From contig NC_035443.2 of the NCBI RefSeq assembly GCF_002127325.2, forward strand, positions 28,859,838 through 28,923,837: a DNA stretch of 64,000 nt, in the 5' to 3' direction. The translations under genes were made by a program, and so were the position numbers. Under the pieces are notes generated by a model. It was not told the DNA's origin. It saw nothing but the letters and a program-made list of their open reading frames with translations, and made no database searches. The stretch comes from Helianthus annuus (lineage: Eukaryota; Streptophyta; Magnoliopsida; Asterales; Asteraceae). Of this stretch, positions 1 to 12,600 are shown in pieces; positions within the stretch are counted from its first letter, which is position 1, and each line of letters opens with the position of its first letter.

Positions 1-467
1 TCCACAGGGATTCTGTTCGAGAAAGAGAAAGACAAGACGCTACGAGATTGACTGCGACAATATCCAAGGGGGAGACTGTTAGTGCATTAATGTCTATCGC
101 CTTCGTCAATCCGAGCCGTAGCGAGAAACCGAAGATAATGAGTCTTTAAAGCATTATATCTAATCAAAAGGCAAGGTGGCAATCTTGTAATTAATGAAAA
201 GTTTCATTAAAAGCCTTGGCCTATAAATAGGAAGTTATAGTGTTAGTGTAAAGACTTTTGCTCATTTGGAATTAGAAGAGCTAATCTTATAGAGAGAAAG
301 TCTAGAGAGAGAAAGTTCTCTCCACGTGATTCTTGCATTGTACACGTCATTTTCTTCTATAGAATCACTGTTCTAGTACGTTCTTGTGTGTTCAGTCACG
401 CACGTTCACGGATTCTGCACGTCGAATGTTCGTTACGCAATCGTACGGTGTCAAAACCGATCCTACA
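1..467 (+). mobile_element. 3' end and 3' LTR of a copia-like LTR retrotransposon (5' part outside window)
   Basis: A purine-rich tract (CCAAGGGGGAGAC, 65-76) is directly followed by TGTTAGTGCATT at 77, the layout of a polypurine tract and LTR start. A TATA box lies 145 bp into the LTR. The end is placed at 467, after CCTACA, because this gives TG..CA termini with weak inverted repeats. The body lies left of the window, so no target duplication can be checked. The short LTR (391 bp) and PPT suggest Ty1/copia, but no coding sequence is visible to confirm it. The element appears to interrupt the LINE to its right. Confidence 0.6.
222..229 (+). promoter_or_regulatory. TATA box of the copia-like LTR
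   Basis: TATAAATA within CCTATAAATAGG, the usual U3/R boundary layout; transcription would start about 30 bp downstream. Confidence 0.55.
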
Positions 468-1778
468 CTTGCGAACTTCATCGCATGCGAATTGCTAGTT
501 AAGAACTCACCTTCAGTGTTGCTTAGCTTTTAAAGATGTCGACATTGAAAAGAAGGTCGTATATATACCAGTACTTTGAAGCGAAGAAATCGTAAACAAC
601 TGTTTTGATTGGAATCGGATCCGTACACCACTCCCCGTTAATCTATAACCTATTGATCCTGCTTCGCCCAATCCAACTATTGATGTGTTGATGGAAATAG
701 GAAGAATTTTCATCACTCATTGATGCCCATTACACTCTAGAGTTTTGTTTGAGATCCAACCATTTTGCTTCATTAATCTCAGCTATTGTTTTTTTTATTC
801 CATACCTAATTGAATTTCGTCTTCAGTTAGATTCCTTACCTCCCATAAAGCGTCCAACTCGGATACATAATCTTCGACCTGTTGGAGAGAAGCACCTTCC
901 TGATCTTTGTGTTTTTTACCCATTCTTTTATGATCTTCTTAATCTTCCTTAATTTAGTTGCCACAACCATCATAGGATTCCCGCTAAACGACCCCTCCCG
1001 AGCAGCCTTGGTAATTTCTTCACACAGATATTGATGAGATAACCAAGAGTTGTAGAACTTAAATGAAACCTTACTAAAATGTCTTTCAGTCTGATAAATG
1101 GAACCTTACCAAAATTTCTTTCAGCCTGATAAGACGCACCCGGCCATCTATTCCAAAACTGGGCGCAAACAAGGATTCTGTCTATTCTATGGATCTTTTT
1201 CCGTCGCTTGTTTTGAAAGTATTTCCGGCTACTGAGTACATATTTGTATAGGTCACAATTGTATATAGAGTCATTAAAGTAGCCAGCCTCCTTTGCATCA
1301 AAAATAAAGTTCATCCTATCTTTTGGAACATGAACCGAGTTGAAATCACCAAATATTACCCACATCCCACTCCTAGCCAATATCAGAACTACAATTTTGG
1401 CCCATAATTCTCTTTTTCCCATAGAGGTTTGTGGCGCGCATATGTTTATAACGTTTACTAAGGTATTGTCACCAAATAGACGTCCACTAATTAAGACAAA
1501 ATTTTGGTCATGAACCGAGTCTTCTTTAACAAATATGGTCGGATCCCATATACTAAGCAAACCACCTGAACACCCATTAGAATTAACTCATTCCATGTCC
1601 ATATTCCCTTGATCAAAGAAACCGTGAAGTTGTCTCTGCTACTCCTTTGTCACATTGTTTCTTGAACCCCAATAAAACTAATCCCATGCACATTTTTCAA
1701 ATTTCTAATCCAACTGACTTTGGTCGATCGACCAACCCCTTTTATGTCAACACTTAGAAAATTCATTGTAACTCATTG
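468..1778 (-). pseudogene. L1-type LINE ORF2 remnant: endonuclease domain and linker, no RT
   Basis: On the minus strand a frame opens at 1766 with MNFLSVDIKGVGRSTK, the typical plant L1 ORF2 start, and reaches the endonuclease motif GVQET, where a TGA follows. After a break it continues in the 1560-970 frame with GDFNSV (the GDFN endonuclease motif), DRMNFIFDAKEAGYFN and IHRIDRILV with FWNRWP. Further down (about 750-530) the fragments SYFHQHINSW and NGEWCTDP match the region that precedes the RT in plant L1 elements. The RT and RNase H would lie further left and are cut off by the copia-like insertion. Several stops and frameshifts show a dead copy. The start lies 13 bp from the D insertion, so the LINE 5' part was probably displaced by it. 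Confidence 0.75.
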
Positions 1779-2138
1779 TGTCACACCCTCAAATACCACA
1801 TGTGAAGTACTACCGCGAGACGTGTAACTGACCAGGATCCAGCCACCAACCATGTTGAACATTCAGAGTAATTAAATCAGTTTCATCAAAATATGATTAG
1901 TGTCTAATAAAGTCCACATAAAGTCTTAAGTTTAAAAGAAACGTTAAGAACAATAGCGGAAGCATAAGTCAAGCATTCAGTTAAAAGTTCAAAGTTTTGA
2001 AATTATTAAAAATCCAACACGGGTTAATGCAACTACTACACTTCCCAAGCTGCAAGCTCCTGCCATCACTGTGTACCTGCAAGCATGCAGTAGGGTATCA
2101 ACATAAAGTTTGCGAGTTCACAAGTTGTCCAGTTTTAG
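1779..2138 (-). mobile_element. Element D (Ty3/gypsy) 3' LTR, first part (terminal 360 bp)
   Basis: On the plus strand it begins TGTCACACCCTC, followed by GACCAGGATCCAGCCAC, which is also found in the F LTRs and, reverse-complemented, at the ends of the C LTRs. This is therefore the end of a minus-strand gypsy LTR. It is interrupted at 2138 by element A and resumes at 33447. Total LTR length is about 2,535 bp. Confidence 0.8.
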
Positions 2139-2947
2139 TGTTGGGATTGAACCCTAACAGAGGAACAGATAATGTAAAGCCAAAACCGGATCACATCAGT
2201 GGACTATCAATAAGCAGCAGTTTACTCTTTGCTTTCCCCTTGACAGTGGTATTCTAACAGCTGATGAATCTTAAGTGCTGCTCACTACAACAACTGATGA
2301 ACTAAACACTGATGATACTCTAAAAGACTGCTGAAGACAAACACTGTTGCTCTATCTATTGCTGTTTTCTAAGTACTGCTGAAGACTCAAGCACTGCCCA
2401 CTCAAAGACTGATCACCTTTGAAGAAAGCACTGAAGTTCAACATCAGTGCTCAGGCTATAACAATGGAACGTGAAGCAGTAGTTATCTCAAGTGTGTATT
2501 ATACTGATTATCAGATGTTGTATATCAGTAGTTTGTATAGAACAGTGTTTATTGGTTGTTAGGTCGTTAGATGTCACTATCATGGTGACGTCAGCCAAGA
2601 TGCTTCAGTGGTTTGGATTGCCTATAAATGTAACAGTACCCTGTACTGTTACATTTGATTGACTGAGTAGATTCTTCTTCTCTAGTCTAATCCTTTCATC
2701 TTGTGCAACCAACCTTGGGGTATCTGGCTAAGGGGGAGCTTAGTTTCTGTAAACATGCTGTAATCATTTGCTTTGTATTTTCAATCACTCAACTCAATGA
2801 AAAGCACTTGTTTATCAAACTATTTTCTTCCTTGATTGTGTTTATACAGCTTGTATCCATTTCCGCTGCACTTTACATTGTTACATATTCATTGATCTGT
2901 CAAGTTCATACAAACAAACACAATAATGAGAGCCTCAGATCCTAACA
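2139..2947 (+). repeat. Element A 5' LTR (809 bp)
   Basis: Starts TGTTGGGATTG and ends AGATCCTAACA, immediately followed by the PBS. It is near-identical to the interrupted 3' copy. The U3 contains many short ACTGATGA / ACTGCTGAAGAC-like repeats. Confidence 0.93.
2586..2656 (+). promoter_or_regulatory. Element A promoter: bZIP palindrome, TATA box and start-site hairpin
   Basis: TGACGTCA (2586-2593) is a perfect CRE/bZIP-type palindrome. About 30 bp downstream is CCTATAAATG (TATA, 2623-2628). Directly overlapping its 3' edge, 14-bp perfect inverted arms (2626-2639 and 2643-2656, AAATGTAACAGTAC) surround a 3-nt CCT loop. The same arrangement is kept in the 3' LTR at 9416-9486. The transcript would start in or just after the hairpin. 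Confidence 0.6.
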
Positions 2948-2949
2948 AT

Positions 2950-2960
2950 TGGTATCAGAG
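2950..2960 (+). other. Element A primer-binding site (tRNA-iMet)
   Basis: TGGTATCAGAG lies 2 bp after the LTR and is complementary to the 3' end of plant initiator Met tRNA. Confidence 0.85.
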
Positions 2961-4927
2961 TCTGGACAGTCAAACTCGATCTAACAATCAATTTGACATA
3001 ACAGTTCGACTCACAATTCATTGATACTGAGCTTGGTTGTATTCAGTTGAAAAACAGAGTAACAATAAGTGAATCATGATCAAAATGATTATTCAGAAAC
3101 TTTGTAAAACAACCAAGATGTCATATGACACACAAATTTCACGCAACAAGTGATATCATGCACAAGTCACTCATAGTTTTCAGATCTGAAAAACATCTGT
3201 TAAATTATGGGATCGTTTGATATTTTCAAAATTGACTTCAACTGTTGTTACGAAATTTGTGATGTTTTTACATTTTACACTAAAGTATGCACCTCTGTTC
3301 AGCTAAACCTATGTTCATCTAAACACTAGTGTTCTGCTAACAAAGAAAGAGGGAATTAAAACTTTAGTCAAAATTCATATGTGTTCAAAGGCAGGTTGAG
3401 AATCCTCAAAAGGACCAAAACAACTTTGTCAAAACACATTAAGAAAATAAGGTGTCAAAACTGTCCTAATCATATGTGATGTGAGATCTGGTAATAAAAC
3501 ATGGACAAATGTGGCCAGATTTCTCAAAGCATTACTTCAAAATGATTCTGGATTAAGTTTCCTCTCAGTGAGTATTTCTATACTTGTGAATGGGAAGGGC
3601 AAAAAGGGAAAAATAAACAAATCTCAAAGTGTGGTTATCTCAAAAACCTTTGAATCCAGAAGGAAAAGAGTATAAGCACAAAACACTTCTGAGGTCAAAA
3701 TTGGGTAAACAGTGGTCATCATACAACTGAGTGCTTTCATCAATCCAGGAATTGTTCAGGTAACTACGGCATCTCCAGTGATTGTCCTTAAAAGAAGAAT
3801 TTACAATCAATTAACAAGAAAATGACCCCAAACAATGGTCAAAATAACTTGAGAATGATATGATCATGAACACATTTGTACAGCTGTCAGATCCTTTTAT
3901 TGATTTTCAAAACTTCCTTTAATTTTTCTAAGGTGTTTTTCTTCTTAATAAGACCAGATATATATTACTTTTTATAATATATTCTGTACTTTTACTAATT
4001 TTTTTTATAGTAAAAGTTCATCTCTGGTCAGGATGTAATTTACTTGTTTTTGTGTAAAATTACTATCCTAATTCTGGTCAAAAGGAAATGGCACATATAT
4101 CAAGGTCATGTTAAGCTCAAGTTTGATTATCACAGATCATAAATTGATTGCAAATTAATTTCGAACTACTAAGATACTCATGTTCTAGTTCAAGTAATTA
4201 GACACAAAATGAGTAGCTCTAGTAGAAATGTTTTCATCATCTGGGATGCTAAACCACTGTCTGGAATAATGGACATTTGGCAAAACCTTGAACAAAATCT
4301 CTGTAGACAAATGCTGACAATTTAATCTTGATAATGTACATCTAAAAGGTATTTTGTTAAGAATAGCATCTTTGGTGCTCAACAGATGTTGGATAAGACA
4401 AAATCAAATTCTACATCTGAACAAGCAGATGCTAACATTTTTTGTCATAAGTTAAAACACTGCTGCACTATCAGTTGTTGCAATAAAAGTCTTCATTCTA
4501 TTTTCTACCATTGTTGTACCTAAAATGCTGTTGTGTCTCAACATCTGCTCTCTAAAGTCTATCCACTGCTGATAGTCAACCTCTGCTTTTCAAAAACACT
4601 GATGTTTAAAATCATTGTTCCATCCACTGATACACCCACTGCTTCATTTCATTATCGTTGTAACTACTGATGCCTGATCCATCAGTGGTTGTCAAAACAA
4701 CTGTCCTCCATTATTTATCATTCCATCAGGGGTTGGCACGTGGTCAGTTTTTAGCCGTCAGATCATTATAACCGCTGCCACATCAGCATCCACCTTTTTT
4801 TCCTAAATAAAACCCTGATTATACCCAAATAGGGTTTTTTCTGTCGAATTGAATTCCAAATATTCTCTTCTCATAGCAGTTTCCCTCTCATAACTCCAAA
4901 AACCTTCTTCGATCTTCTTCATAAAAA
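2961..4927 (+). other. Element A long untranslated leader
   Basis: About 2 kb between the PBS and the first long frame. It is AT-rich and has only short scattered ORFs with no recognisable domain. It repeats the CATCAGTG / CACTGATG-type words seen in the LTR. Confidence 0.6.
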
Positions 4928-7900
4928 ATGACGAAACCAAAATCGAAAACAAAATCAAAACCATCATCTTCCTCCACAACAACAGATGCCACTCATATGG
5001 CCGCTGAAACCACGGAGATTCGCTACAAAGCTCCACACAACTATGTGGGTATACTCACAAAACCTACCGATAACCACACTTTCGACTCCATCATTGACAT
5101 CTTATCTGCGTCAAAGTACAAAACTTTGATAACAGCAGGCGCTCCCATTTACCTTGATACCCAGAGAGAGTTCTAGAAAAATGCCACCCTTGAAAAACAA
5201 GGAGACATCATCACCGCCATCAACTCCTCGATACAGGGTAAGAAGGTTCAAATCTCTCCAAAATCCATTTCTGAAATCTTTAAACTCGATGATTTGAAAG
5301 GAAAAACCTCATTTTCTAAAGACGAGTTGAAAAGGGATTTCATGAACAGGGGCTATGCAGAACAACCGAATAGGGATACTCTACAAAAGGGTTATTTCCC
5401 TTCTGCACCCAGATTTTTATTTCACATTGTGCTAATGTGTGTTTCTAATAAAACAACGTCGTTTAATGAAATACCAACTAAAATTCAATGTCTGGGATAT
5501 GCAATTTTGAACAATGAAAACTTTAATTTCTCCCAGGAAATTTTTGATGATTTGGTAAAGAACGTTGATAATAAGGCATTTCTGCTCTTTCCAAGATTTC
5601 TAAGCTACTATTTTGAACAAAAATTTGTAGAGAAAGATGCAGATTTGCCCAAACAAGGTGTCTCTTTCAAAATAAACTGTTTAATGATTGAAACATTTTC
5701 AAGAATGATGGCACCAATAAAGTTAAAAGCAAAGGTGCCTGAGCAGGTTTTAGAAACTGCCACTGATCCTCAGGCAACCTCTGCTGAGCCCACTGCTCCA
5801 GGTGATCAAAGCAGCACACCCACTGTTTTGAAACCCACACCTGCCACCATTAAAAAGTCCAAAAAGAAAATATCCAGAAAACCCACCAAACCCACACCAA
5901 AGGCAACTCTGGAAGATGAGATCCCAGAGTCATTGTCAGTGACAACACAAAAGTCACAAGTAACCACTGCTGCAACTTCCTCACAGCAGTTGGAAGAAAG
6001 ATCTCAACCCCAGCCTAAAACTCCTCCTGCATCCTCAGAAAAGGATCAGTTTGTAAGCACAGGGACCCCACAATATGAAGCTCTGGACCCACTCAGATCC
6101 ATCTTCCACAGTCCTGATCCCAAGGACATGTCTCTTTCAACACCCATACCCTCACCAATCATAATGCCACAATCAATAATACCCCTGTTGCATGCAGTTG
6201 ATATTGCATAGACACAAACCAGTTCCTCTCTATCACCCATTACTGAGAATATACCTCCACAAGTGACTGGGTCTGTTGCTTATACCTCTGCTATCCCAGC
6301 AACAGCTGAGGAGGTTACACCCCCTGAGTTACAAGTAACTCTCGGTGGTAGTTCAAGTGGAGCAGCAACTACAACTGATGGATCAACAGATTTTCAGTTG
6401 GACAGTTGTTTCATCAATAAGACTCCCTTGAAGGCAATTTCTTCCATGGCAACATCGGTAACCACTAGTGAGTTGATTCTAACCACCGGTACCATCAAAG
6501 GTGTATCGAGTGCCGAAGAAAGAAGTCCCCAGTACCAAGAAAAAAGGGGCATCAATGGATGATTTTTGGGACTCTGTTCCAAAGTCACACATTGGTACAA
6601 CCACCACTGGTTGGGATTCAGATGATCCTACAAATGTAGGTGATGACTCAAAATATCAGGAATTGACGAAAAGAGTTGACAAACTTGAAGATTCAGTTGC
6701 TGAGATTAAAGATATGGTGCAAGAGATTTTAAAAGCTCAGAAAGCACAGGCTACTGCTGTTCCTGCTCAAGCACCTGCACAACATGCATTTGCTGCAAAT
6801 GAGCTTTGGAATATTTTCCAACCAATGCTTGAAAAACAGCAACACATGGCTGATCAAAAGCATGCTATTCAAGTACAAATGCTGACCAACATGGTGGAAT
6901 CCAGATTTAAAGACACTCAAGCAGATATTAAAGCTATAAAGGCCAGCATCCAAAAGACTGCTCATAGTGAAAAAGCTCCTTCTGCCATCCTCTTCATGAA
7001 TACACCCCTTGCAGATAATACCAAAAAGGGGGAGAAAATCAAGTTGAGAAAGAAAGGAATAGAAGATGGGCTGTATATTGAACCAGAAGAACAAAAACAG
7101 TCATCTCAAACAACAAAAACCAAAACTCTAATTCAAACAGCTGATACATCAGCAGTTACAAAAACTGTTGTCAGTAGCTAAACAGCTGCCATATCATCAA
7201 CACACACACCTCCAACACACACCACTCCATCACACACCATCACAACCACTGTTCCACCACCAACTGTGTCTACAGCATAAAAACCACCATCACCATCAAA
7301 AACAGCCAAACCATCATCACCCCCTGCCAAAAAGCAGAAGACAACAGATGTTACAACATCTGTTGTAATGGCAACAGTGGTTGAAACACTAGTTGCTTCA
7401 ACTACTGTTAGTCAACCACTGATCACCACTCAAACAACTGCCATCATAACCCCTGCTCAAAAGCAGAAGACATCTGCTGATACATCAGTAGTTGTAATGA
7501 CAACAGCAGTTGAGACACAAGTTGTTTCAGCAGCTGTTAGTCAATCATCCACCTCTGCTATCACCTTTCCTACATCACAACCAAAGCTTCTCAGTAGAAA
7601 AAGAAAGCCAATACCTGCCAATGAGGGAATACATGATCCTAATGCTGCAAAATATCCATTGGAAATTGAAGCTCTCAAAAATGAGATGAGGCAATTCTTT
7701 ACAGAAGAAGATCCTTCAAAAAGAAGATTCTCCTCACTCATAGGCTACATGCCACCAGAGGATATGGATGATTACCTCAATATCAAGGCAAGGCAAGCTA
7801 AAGTAAAAGCTAAGGTTGAAAGTGAAAGTGAAGGTCTAAGCGAAGAAGGCATTGCTAAAAGACTGGAGTTCTACTTCACAAAAGTAAAGCAGATAGAAGA

Positions 7901-8935
7901 ATTTGCACAAGAGCTAATAAAAAAAAGGCTGATCAAAAGAAAAAGTTAAGAAAACAGTATCTAGCCTACATCATGAAAGAGAAATTCTATCCTGCTGAAG
8001 AACAACAGTTTGAAGAATGGCCATTAGTTGCATTAAAGCATGAAGCTGAGAGGATTGACAGAATCAAAAATGATCCTTTAAAGAAGAAAAATGCTCCAAA
8101 CTGGAGCAAATACAAAAAGCTCATTGCTGACCTCACTGCTGAATACAAAGGAAAGAAAAAGGAGCTGGTGGATGCTAAGATGGATACTGCTGAAGCCATA
8201 TCAAAATGGTCCAGGCAGCAAACTGATGAAGCTTATGAAAGGCTAAAGAGAAGAAAGATAATTGTTTCAAGTGCTTCAAAGAAACGAGAACAAATGATGA
8301 AGCTTGAACAGCAAATTGAAAACCTCAGAACAATGTTCAAATCAGACCAAAAAGAAGGAAAACAGCTGACTGGGGAAGAGGTCAAAGAAAAAGAAGCAGA
8401 GTACTTCAAAGACATCATCATGAAAATGGGTCTGAAAGAAGATAACTCAACAAAGCTTCAGAGCCTTTTTGAAAAGGCGTTAAACAAACCTGCATCACCA
8501 AACACTGCAACAGACATATCAGAGATTGAAAGGCAAGAGCTTATTGAACAAGAAACTGCAGAAGACATAGCTGCAGCAAACAAAGTCATTGAAGAAGCCT
8601 TCAAAAGAATGTCTGAAAGTTTGCAAGTGTTTACAAGGCCATCATCCCCCATCTCATCAAAGAATAAATCTCTCCTAAGAAACCCATTAGGATTTAAAAT
8701 ACTAAAGTGGATGTCTGATCAAAAGACCCATGTATTGACTTTGGTCAGATCCAATGGTGAAATGAAGTATATATCAAGGAAACAAGCACTTGGCCTCAGT
8801 GTTGAAGATCTGCAGGATCTCCTTGAACTTTCATTGTGTAGGGATGAAGATGGCCAGAGTGCCAAGGAATTTGAAGCTGGATTTAAGAAACAAGCTAAGG
8901 CACACTTGATGAGTAATAAAGGTCCTAAATAATGA
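4928..8935 (+). pseudogene. Element A internal ORF: non-gag/pol protein of unknown function, broken
   Basis: A frame of about 1,330 codons begins MTKPKSKTKSKPSSSSTT (Lys/Ser/Thr-rich). A roughly 200-residue conserved-looking block follows, with HNYVGIL, FDSIIDILSASKY, FPSAPRFLFHIVL and NFNFSQEIFDDLVKN. After it come a long Pro/Thr/Ser-rich low-complexity stretch, coiled-coil-like Lys/Glu-rich segments (about 6650-6950 and 7640-8640) and the C-terminal block MKYISRKQALGLSVEDLQDL. Breaks: TAG at 5174-5176 after QREF; TAG at 6209-6211; a frame change near 6500; TAA at 7179-7181; a further TAA near 7278; and a frame change near 7918-7928 in a run of eight A. No catalytic retroelement motif is present. 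Similar proteins are, from memory, common in Asteraceae repeat annotation. The role is unknown; a structural (gag-like) or RNA-packaging function is speculation. Confidence 0.75.
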
Positions 8936-8954
8936 AGGGTTTTGGCATTATCTG

Positions 8955-8968
8955 TTCCAGGGGGAGAT
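8955..8968 (+). other. Element A polypurine tract
   Basis: TTCCAGGGGGAGAT directly precedes the 3' LTR TGTTGGG start. Confidence 0.8.
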
Positions 8969-9650
8969 TGTTGGGATTGAACCCTAACAGAGGAACAGAT
9001 AATGTAAAGCCAAAACCGGATCACATCAGTGGACTATCAATAAGCAGCAGTTTACTCTTTGCTTTCCTCTTGACAGTGGTATTCTAACAGCTGATGAATC
9101 TTAAGTGCTGCTCACTACAACAACTGATGAACTAAACACTGATGATACTCTAAAAGACTGCTGAAGACAAACACTGTTGCTCTATCTACTGCTGTTTTCT
9201 AAGTACTGCTGAAGACTCAAGCACTGCCCACTCAAAGACTGATCACCTTTGAAGAAAGCACTGAAGTTCAACATCAGTGCTCAGGCTACAATAGTGGAAC
9301 GTGAAGCAGTAGTTATCTCAAGTGTGTATTATACTGATTATCAGATGTTGTATATCAGTAGTTTGTATAAAACAGTGTTTATTGGTTGTTAGGTCATTAG
9401 ATGTCACTATCATGGTGACGTCAGCCAAGATGCTTCAGTGGTTTGGATTGCCTATAAATGTAACAGTACCCTGTACTGTTACATTTGATTGACTGAGTAG
9501 ATTCTTCTTCTCTAGTCTAATCCTTTCATCTTGTGCAACCAACCTTGGGGTATCTGGCTGAGGGGGAGCTTAGTTTCCGTAAACATGCTATAATCATTTG
9601 CTTTGTATTTTCAATCATTCAACTCAATGAAAAGCACTTGTTTATCAAAC
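8969..9650 (+). repeat. Element A 3' LTR, first part
   Basis: Matches 2139-2819 of the 5' LTR, then breaks at CAAAC, where element B is inserted. The TGACGTCA site, TATA and hairpin are retained (9416-9486). Confidence 0.93.
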
Positions 9651-12600
9651 TGTAACACCACGTAAAAACGTGTCCAGTTATATTAAGACACGTATCCCGA
9701 ACTTTAAACAAGTATATTCTCGTGAAGGACTTAAAAGGTCAATATGCCAAACTTGAGCCTCTGATTGACACTTTGTGGAAGATTTGTCTTTAATTGAAAG
9801 GTTAATTGAATACGAGAAGCCATTTCGTGTGTACATATGAAAAATAAGGCTACGGGAATTAAACGTGTCAACATGTTAAGCTTACCTCTGAACGACCATT
9901 TTGAATAAATTCCCGAAAGCTTTATAAAATTATATTAACACGTTGATAAATGGCTATTATGGAGATTAAACCTCGGCTGCAAATAATAGTTTATAAACTC
10001 AATTCAAGAAATTGAAATTCATGCAAAGAGCCGACAAAACTTCATGTTTGGACAATTTTCTTAAAGCAAGGGAACACAAGTGCATGGCATTATTATTGGG
10101 CATTCAGAACTGGTCATTTGGACTAATGTACTGAATTAAGGGTCAAGATTCGGACATTGAAATGCATGATGAAGTGTATGAAAGTTGTAAAATTTTTGTC
10201 CTCTGGTCATCGGTTACGGACCGTATAGCCCCAGGCTTACGGTCCGCAAGGACGTATCTGGGCGATGCGAACCAGGTTCGGTTACGAACCGTAAGCGTTT
10301 AGACATACGGTCCGTAAGCAATGGTTACGCACCGCAAGAGGATTCCTTTACGGTCCGTAAGAGCGTCGCTGGGCAGAAATTTTGGACAGGTGTGAGTTAA
10401 GCTGTTAACCGACTTAAACATGTAAAATTCAATACTATGGATGATTGAACGGTAAAAATAAACCACTAGGACACCTGGGGTGATCCTAGGGCCTTCCATA
10501 ACAGCTGGGAATGATCCAAGAATTCATAAAATAGTATAAATAGGTCTTGAAGTTGAGTTTCAAAAACTCACATTTTGCAACAATCAAAATAACTGATCTC
10601 TGGAGCTCACAAGGACTTGGAGAAGACTATCAAGTGTAGAAAAGATAGCTTGGACCTGTAGTAAGCTTCTAATTACTCCTTTAAGTTGTTTAATTAGTTT
10701 AATTACTTAAAAGTCAGACTTAGTGCCTAATTAGTTTGACTTTCGTTTTGTTTACATGTGGCTTAACCACTGATCAAATTGAAAGTGGTTATGAAACCAC
10801 ATTAGTATAGGTGATTAACCCCTGAAAGGGTGTTTCCTAGTTATCTCGTTTGACTGGTTAATTGTCGGGTCAAAGTAGTTTGACAAAAAGTCAAACTAGA
10901 CATAATTGACTAAATTGATTAAAATTAATAAACCAGAGGTTCTAAATTATAATATAACATTCTAATGACTTGGTAATGACTATATAAACATGTTTTATCA
11001 GTCCCAATCCGACAATTAATCATCTAAGGGCAGATTATAACCGAAAGTCGCAAAAGCTTGACTTTTGCTATGACTTTCAAATCTGACCCATTCAAGCTTA
11101 TTTCTTCCATGTTTTAAGCTTCCATTAGGACCATAATACATTGTAGTATAACTCTCTGAAGTTATATTGCATGGTGCCTAATCGTTTGTAATTTATGCTC
11201 TTGATCGTAAATATGCTCATTAATGCCTAAAACGCCCTTTTTGCATAAAACCAAGATTTTTAGCAACATGAACGAACTAAAACCTTTGCTACTGATATTT
11301 AGACATGTCCCGAAAATTTGACATCAGTTTGAGGTCTAGAATGGGAGTTATGCTCAATAGCGTAATTAAGGGACTTCTTAGTAATTAGAAAGCGTAATTA
11401 GCATAAGGCCCATCTAAACCCGATTTTTGTCACCAAACTTTTTACCTACTAATGTTAAATAATATTTTGCGATTTTTGAAGATTTTTATTTATTTTTAAG
11501 CTGAACTTAACATAGGATTATAGCCTAGTTTCGGTAATTACCGATTTTACCCTTTTCATACATAAAATGAGTTTTACATAACTTTTTGAAGCCAAACTTT
11601 TTACTACTGATCATAAATGATAAATGTATTATTTTGAGCCTTATAAACTGACCAAAATATCAGATTTCCTATTTTTATAATATTAGCCCTTTAAATCGCA
11701 TATTTAGCGTTTTTAGCGCCTAGTTTGGGTCAAAACTATATTTATCATTTAAAACTCATAACCTACTGATGTTTTAAACTAAATTACATAATATTACAGT
11801 AAGCTAATGTTTTAAACTCAGAAATCTATTTTTAACCTTTAAAAGCCTATGCAAAATTACCAAAATACCCTTATGGGATCTATTTTGGTTTAAATTGTTT
11901 TTGGGCATAAATGTTGATATACTACTGATATATTAACACATTATGAGCATAATAATGATTAAGACCTATTTATAGTTTGTCCGGTTACCCGTTACGCATT
12001 TACGCGTTCGGATCGGTTTACGTGACTAGTTTACGTAAAATAGCCGAAACGGGCTTAACCTAGTCATTAAAACCTCATTTTCCAGAATGTGTTTAGTTTA
12101 CCCATATTATACAAGTATCTAAGCTTGTCGGGTCTAAATCACATTCTATCCCGGTTTCCGTTTAATCTACCGGTTAGGTCTGTAAGGTTTCTTTCTAGCT
12201 AGTCGGTCTAAGTCCTTGACTTAAGTAAAGACCCATTAGCATCCTAATAGATAATTAAACCTTCTATACAGATTTATAGCTTCCAGTAAAAAGTATCTTT
12301 CAAGAACCTTAGGAATTTACTGCTACATCAGGTAAATACTTTTAACTTATTTTCCCTATACGGGCTTGGGATACGGTATATTAATACCGCTTGGTCGGGT
12401 ATGGGATTATTATGTCGGATTGTGATTTAATAAATCCGCATAACCCGTTTTAATCTGTATTGTTTGATAACATAAATATTTGGGGGTTAACGACCGTGTC
12501 CTGGATATCCTTGGCTCATTTAAGTTATTAATGGCCACGACCCATGCACGGGGTGCAGGCATGCACCCGACAGATGCAAATGCTAAATATTAATTTACCC

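Noticed and set aside
513..952. Two 67-codon ORFs (513-716 minus, 749-952 plus)
   Set aside because: They lie in the decayed LINE segment in frames other than its coding frame, or only partly match it, and have no independent support.
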